From: Chitinivibrionales bacterium
GTDB taxonomy: Bacteria; Fibrobacterota; Chitinivibrionia; Chitinivibrionales; JANQEN01
DNA length: 9,088 nucleotides
Direction of reading: 5' to 3'
Assembly: GCA_030593665.1 (NCBI GenBank)
Contig: JAUVGS010000048.1
Span: 1-9,088, forward strand
This document shows, piece by piece, positions 7,001 through 9,088 of the stretch. The notes under the pieces are model-generated. The model saw only the letters and a program-made list of their open reading frames with translations, was not told where the DNA came from and made no database searches. The position numbers and the translations under genes were made by a program. The first letter of the stretch is position 1. The number at the start of each line of letters is the position of its first letter.

Positions 7001-7983
7001 GCTCCCCGTGCCAGGCAATCCAGAACAGTATCTACTGAAACTTTTGCGATACAAGAAACAGGAACATGGACGGTATTCTCTATATCATCCGGTAATGGCG
7101 AGCGGGAACAGGCAAAGACAACCGCTTGTCCCTCAAGTTGTTTGTTATCCAAAGACTCTTCAATGCTTTTTAATTGCGGTACATCTTCCTGAGTAATTGC
7201 ATTGGTGGGACAAACACCCACACACACTCCGCACCCGACACATGATGAAGGAGAAATCTGAGAAACAGCAACACCTGTTTTATACACAGTTACCCGAGGA
7301 ACGGAGAATGGGCATACTTCTTCACACACGCCACATCCCCGACATAATTCAGGGTTTACCGAACAGACTGGCACTTTAAATTCGCGATTCCATATGGAGA
7401 GTGTCTGGTTTTCGTATTTTATCGGAATAGCATTTGTCGGACAGATATATGCACAGGCTCCACACCCTGTGCAATCCTCCCCCACGCCATCCGGTTTAGG
7501 CCCAACCACCTTTTCTGTTCCGCGGCCAAGAGAAACTATAGCAGCGGGTCCCAGGTCCTGGCAGACCCGCGTACAAAGTCCACAAAGCACACAATTGTCA
7601 GTATCTTCCTTTTTCGGAAACGGTGTAGTGTCCACCCCTTCCTGCTGTGCCAGGTCCCTGACTTCTTCAGAGTTCGGACACTGGGCCAGGTAGAGTTCAA
7701 GTAAAGTACGCCGTGTTTCTCTGACCCGAGCGGAATGGGTGGATACCTGGAGGCCCGGTTCTGCCGGATAGAGACAGGAGGTTACCAGGCGTGACCAACC
7801 GTTCCATTTCGGATGGGTAATCTCCACAACACAAAGCCGGCATGCGCCATTCGGAGTCAAAGAGTCATGATGACACAATGTTGGAACAGGTATACCCATC
7901 TCGCGAATTATCCCGAGCAGCATAGTACCGTTCTCGACATTTACACTTCGGCCATCTATAGTAACAGGTATCTTTTCACTCAT
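4057..7983 (-). CDS. Giant multi-cluster iron-sulfur flavoprotein: NuoG/HydA-like front, MvhD-like domain, HcnA-HcnB/proline dehydrogenase alpha-like back, BFD tail
   Basis: This 1308-residue cytoplasmic protein appears to be the electron-wiring core of a redox complex. Domains in order: residues 4-75, NuoG/HydA-type [2Fe-2S] (C37, C48, C51, C70); 80-120, the position of the NuoG His-Cys3 cluster, which is degenerate (only C102); 131-141 and 171-181, two CxxCxxCxxxC motifs; 214-224 and 248-258, two more; about 287-395, a divergent MvhD/FlpD-like domain (C292, C311, C335, C341); about 400-630, unassigned; 636-720, second [2Fe-2S] of HcnA/sarcosine oxidase alpha type (C681, C686, C689, C701); 737-1035, pyridine nucleotide-disulfide-oxidoreductase fold with IIGGGPAG (741-748), CGGGNVG (892-898) and VFAAGD (1004-1009); 1076-1122, two ferredoxin motifs, the first irregular (C1076, C1082, C1085, C1089; C1112, C1115, C1118, C1122); 1228-1268, BFD-type [2Fe-2S] (C1228, C1230, C1263, C1268). 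It starts 19 nt after the NuoF-like gene, with a modest GGAG 11 nt before the ATG. Note that in Pyrococcus PDH1 alpha the equivalent nucleotide site holds ATP, so FAD here is not certain. Confidence 0.92.
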   Translation of the reverse strand: MSEKIPVTIDGRSVNVENGTMLLGIIREMGIPVPTLCHHDSLTPNGACRLCVVEITHPKWNGWSRLVTSCLYPAEPGLQVSTHSARVRETRRTLLELYLAQCPNSEEVRDLAQQEGVDTTPFPKKEDTDNCVLCGLCTRVCQDLGPAAIVSLGRGTEKVVGPKPDGVGEDCTGCGACAYICPTNAIPIKYENQTLSIWNREFKVPVCSVNPELCRGCGVCEEVCPFSVPRVTVYKTGVAVSQISPSSCVGCGVCVGVCPTNAITQEDVPQLKSIEESLDNKQLEGQAVVFACSRSPLPDDIENTVHVPVSCIAKVSVDTVLDCLARGANGVGLMCRDRDTCPYGKGGTLGEKLVSVNEELAVSAGLGRNRVRLLNPDPGLEGPAQAVSLFRDNLKATPLKAIRESGEEQAAGMDRALDIMQWLKTRPELTPVLPQSVMQIFNTIADSKKTFFYLGNLPEMDLLLSLLISEWRLSDIIENATELLKKKNISVRPVFTKQAVDESNAVKIIAFSRYDLPSFKRDCEIITVNELSGVNSSDTTEVSDFTFFISPEKRRELIEKVKSSSTQLLCSTPQEIAQIRLLLRDGAWREIVTCQPCMAFSTQRDISEEKEKREELPAVRNRIQSHPILTPPADPDSISFTFNGQKISARSGEMISSALYANGIKVFGHHPKDGAPQGIYCANGQCSQCMVIADGKPVKGCMVPVLPGMTVLSCDKKPDLPPEDIVPDMEPAATVDTECLIIGGGPAGLSAAIEMAKFGVKVILVDDKYELGGKLTLQTHNFFGSRIDCYAGTRGIDIAHLLEDELGRYANDMVDIWLNSPAVGVFGDGKVGIVKDGTYVLVKPEILLVAAGAREKTLSFPGCDLPGVYGAGAFQTLVNRDLVRPAEKLFICGGGNVGLIGGYHALQAGIEVVGLVEALPSCGGYKVHLDKLARFGIPVYTSHTILHVQGKEHLEAVTIGEIDSNFKPVTGTEKTFAVDTLLIAVGLSPVDEMYVKAKEYGMNVFAAGDTEEIAEASAAMFSGRIQGRKIARKLKGSVTVQKKWDNLVTTLRSKPGEMVSHDSKTIPGKIYPVFRCVQEIPCNPCRDSCPKNAIKMDTDELIGTPSFEGDTCLGCAQCVLACPGLAVILVDESYDQNGNAALLTMPFELPKGIIHVGEKVITVGMEGEKIGTGTVIAFRDTKKQDRRSLLLLEVPFKDRLRVAGFRIPWNEQEPTKDSVMQDADTIICRCERVTKGEIVTLIRKGYRDMNLIKAALRTGMGACNGKNCTELILRLFREEGVDLKEVTRPVYRPPDIEVPLGIFAGVKE

Positions 7984-8002
7984 ACTTTTCTCTTCTCCCG
8001 TG

Positions 8003-9088
8003 TCATGTCACCACAATCGAGTTAAATTTGCAGCTTGTGACACAGATTCCGCAGCGATCACACCTGGATGGATCTATTGTATGAACTTCCTTCTTTTCTC
8101 CACTGATAGCTTTCCTGGGGCATACTTTCGCACAAAGCTGACACCCGGTGCATGATGAATTGATCGAATAGGTACTAAGTGCACGACAGACCCCGGCAGG
8201 GCATTTTTTCCGGTTAATATGGGATTCGTACTCATCCCGAAAGTGGGTCAGGGTACTGCGTACCGGGTTGGCGGCAGATTTTCCCAGACCACACAATGAG
8301 CCATCATCAAGAACAGCAAACAATTTCTCCATTGCCGGGATGTCTTCAGGGGTGCCGTTGCCGGCACATATCCGTTCCAGTATCTGTTTCAGGTTGTCAA
8401 GGCCCATGCGGCAGGCTGCACACTTGCCGCAGGACTCTTCAGTAAGAAATACGGTGAAATAACGGGCGATATCGACCATACAGGTCCTGTCATCCATGAC
8501 AATCATTCCACCTGATCCCATCATGGAACCTTCTGATGTCAAGGTATCGAAATCCACCGGAAGATCGAGCTTGCTTTCGGGAAGGCATCCGCCTGACGGG
8601 CCGCCGGTTTGTACGGCCTTGAACGGCCGGTCATCGAGTATACCTCCGCAGGTTTCGAAGATGATAGATCTGAGCGTTGTTCCCATCGGCACTTCAATAA
8701 GCCCCGTGTTCTTGACTTTACCGACAATTGAAAACGCCTTGGTTCCTGTACTTGTTTCGGTACCGATAGCGGTGAACCAATCGGCGCCTCTCTCAATAAT
8801 CAAAGGGATATTGGCATAGGTTTCGACATTATTTAAAACGGTCGGTTTTTCAAAGAGGCCTCGTTCAACAGAGCGGATATATTTAGCGCGCGGTTCTCCG
8901 GTCTTACCGGCAATAGATTGCATGAGGGCCGTAGATTCTCCACACACAAAGGCGCCTGCTCCACGGTTTATTTTTATATTAAAAGTAAATTCAGTACCAA
9001 GAATCTTTTCACCAAGCAGTCCCCATTTTTTCGCTTCGGCAATTGCATCCTGTAACCGCTTCAAAGCCCGGGGATATTCCTCGCGCAC
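8003..9088 (-). CDS. NuoF/HndC-like NADH-binding flavoprotein with C-terminal ferredoxin domain (N-terminus outside window)
   Basis: The 361 visible residues are the C-terminal part of a NuoF/HydB/HndC-type subunit, which exchanges electrons between NAD(P)H and FMN and passes them to iron-sulfur clusters. The opening REEYPRALKRLQDAI matches internal NuoF sequence, so the apparent start at the edge is not real and the glycine-rich NADH/FMN loop lies upstream. GAGAFVCGESTAL (43-55) is the flavin-site motif, with Ser where the usual form has a second Glu (GEETAL). About 120-215 is the SLBB region. ESCGKCAACR (218-227) plus C266 supply the [4Fe-4S] of the NuoF C-terminal domain. CPAGVC (296-301) precedes two extra ferredoxin motifs, C313/C316/C319/C323 and C343/C346/C349/C353, which standard NuoF lacks but bifurcating hydrogenase beta subunits and similar proteins have. 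The stop is 19 nt before the next gene, consistent with one operon and one complex. Its usual NuoE-type partner would have to lie upstream, outside the window. Confidence 0.95.
   Translation of the reverse strand: MREEYPRALKRLQDAIAEAKKWGLLGEKILGTEFTFNIKINRGAGAFVCGESTALMQSIAGKTGEPRAKYIRSVERGLFEKPTVLNNVETYANIPLIIERGADWFTAIGTETSTGTKAFSIVGKVKNTGLIEVPMGTTLRSIIFETCGGILDDRPFKAVQTGGPSGGCLPESKLDLPVDFDTLTSEGSMMGSGGMIVMDDRTCMVDIARYFTVFLTEESCGKCAACRMGLDNLKQILERICAGNGTPEDIPAMEKLFAVLDDGSLCGLGKSAANPVRSTLTHFRDEYESHINRKKCPAGVCRALSTYSINSSCTGCQLCAKVCPRKAISGEKKEVHTIDPSRCDRCGICVTSCKFNSIVVT

Noticed and set aside
4057..7983. Electron-bifurcating [FeFe]-hydrogenase catalytic subunit
   Set aside because: Although the NuoF-like neighbour and N-terminal clusters resemble a HydABC-type enzyme, no H-cluster signature motifs were seen in the 1308 residues; the back half is an HcnA/HcnB-type flavoprotein instead.

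Overview
The window comes from a bacterial chromosome. It holds five convincing protein genes, all on the minus strand, so transcription runs from high to low coordinates. The products point to an anaerobic, probably Gram-negative bacterium: a NuoF/HndC-type flavoprotein, a very large iron-sulfur flavoprotein, a Rho factor close in length to the Proteobacterial protein, and an exported TlpA-like thioredoxin. No phylum-specific marker is visible, so I do not name a taxon.

Region 1 (9088 to about 2762) is a redox gene cluster. In transcription order it has (a) the C-terminal part of a NuoF-like FMN/[4Fe-4S] subunit with two extra ferredoxin clusters, cut by the window edge; (b) after 19 nt, a 1308-residue protein; (c) after a 128-nt gap with a candidate promoter and a cre/LacI-type operator, a 388-residue DAO-family FAD oxidoreductase. 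The 1308-residue protein fuses a NuoG/HydA-like front end (one [2Fe-2S] and four 4Cys motifs), a divergent MvhD/FlpD-like domain, an unassigned middle of about 230 residues, and a back end resembling HcnA plus HcnB / opine oxidase A / archaeal proline dehydrogenase alpha (second [2Fe-2S], dinucleotide-binding domains, a further two-cluster ferredoxin region, and a BFD-type [2Fe-2S]). The DAO protein would be the matching HcnC / proline dehydrogenase beta / SoxB-type catalytic subunit. My inference is a soluble NAD-linked amine or amino-acid dehydrogenase complex, in which a catalytic flavin is wired through about six [4Fe-4S] and three or four [2Fe-2S] clusters to a NuoF diaphorase. Electron confurcation or bifurcation is possible. 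This is the candidate undescribed system in the window; its substrate cannot be read from the sequence.

Region 2 (about 2761 to 2213) is an AT-rich stretch of over 500 bp without a convincing gene. It is the leader/promoter region of rho. It carries a 39-nt sequence present twice, 58 bp apart, that resembles the 3' (T-arm) end of a tRNA, a short palindrome just upstream of rho, and a weak promoter candidate.

Region 3 (2212 to 147) is a two-gene unit of rho followed 17 nt later by an exported TlpA/ResA-type thioredoxin. The thioredoxin has an acidic/lysine-rich linker and a helix-turn-helix-like C-terminal tail, an unexpected combination. Positions 2 to 79 may be the end of a convergent plus-strand gene.

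All family assignments come from reading motifs by eye; no database search was possible.
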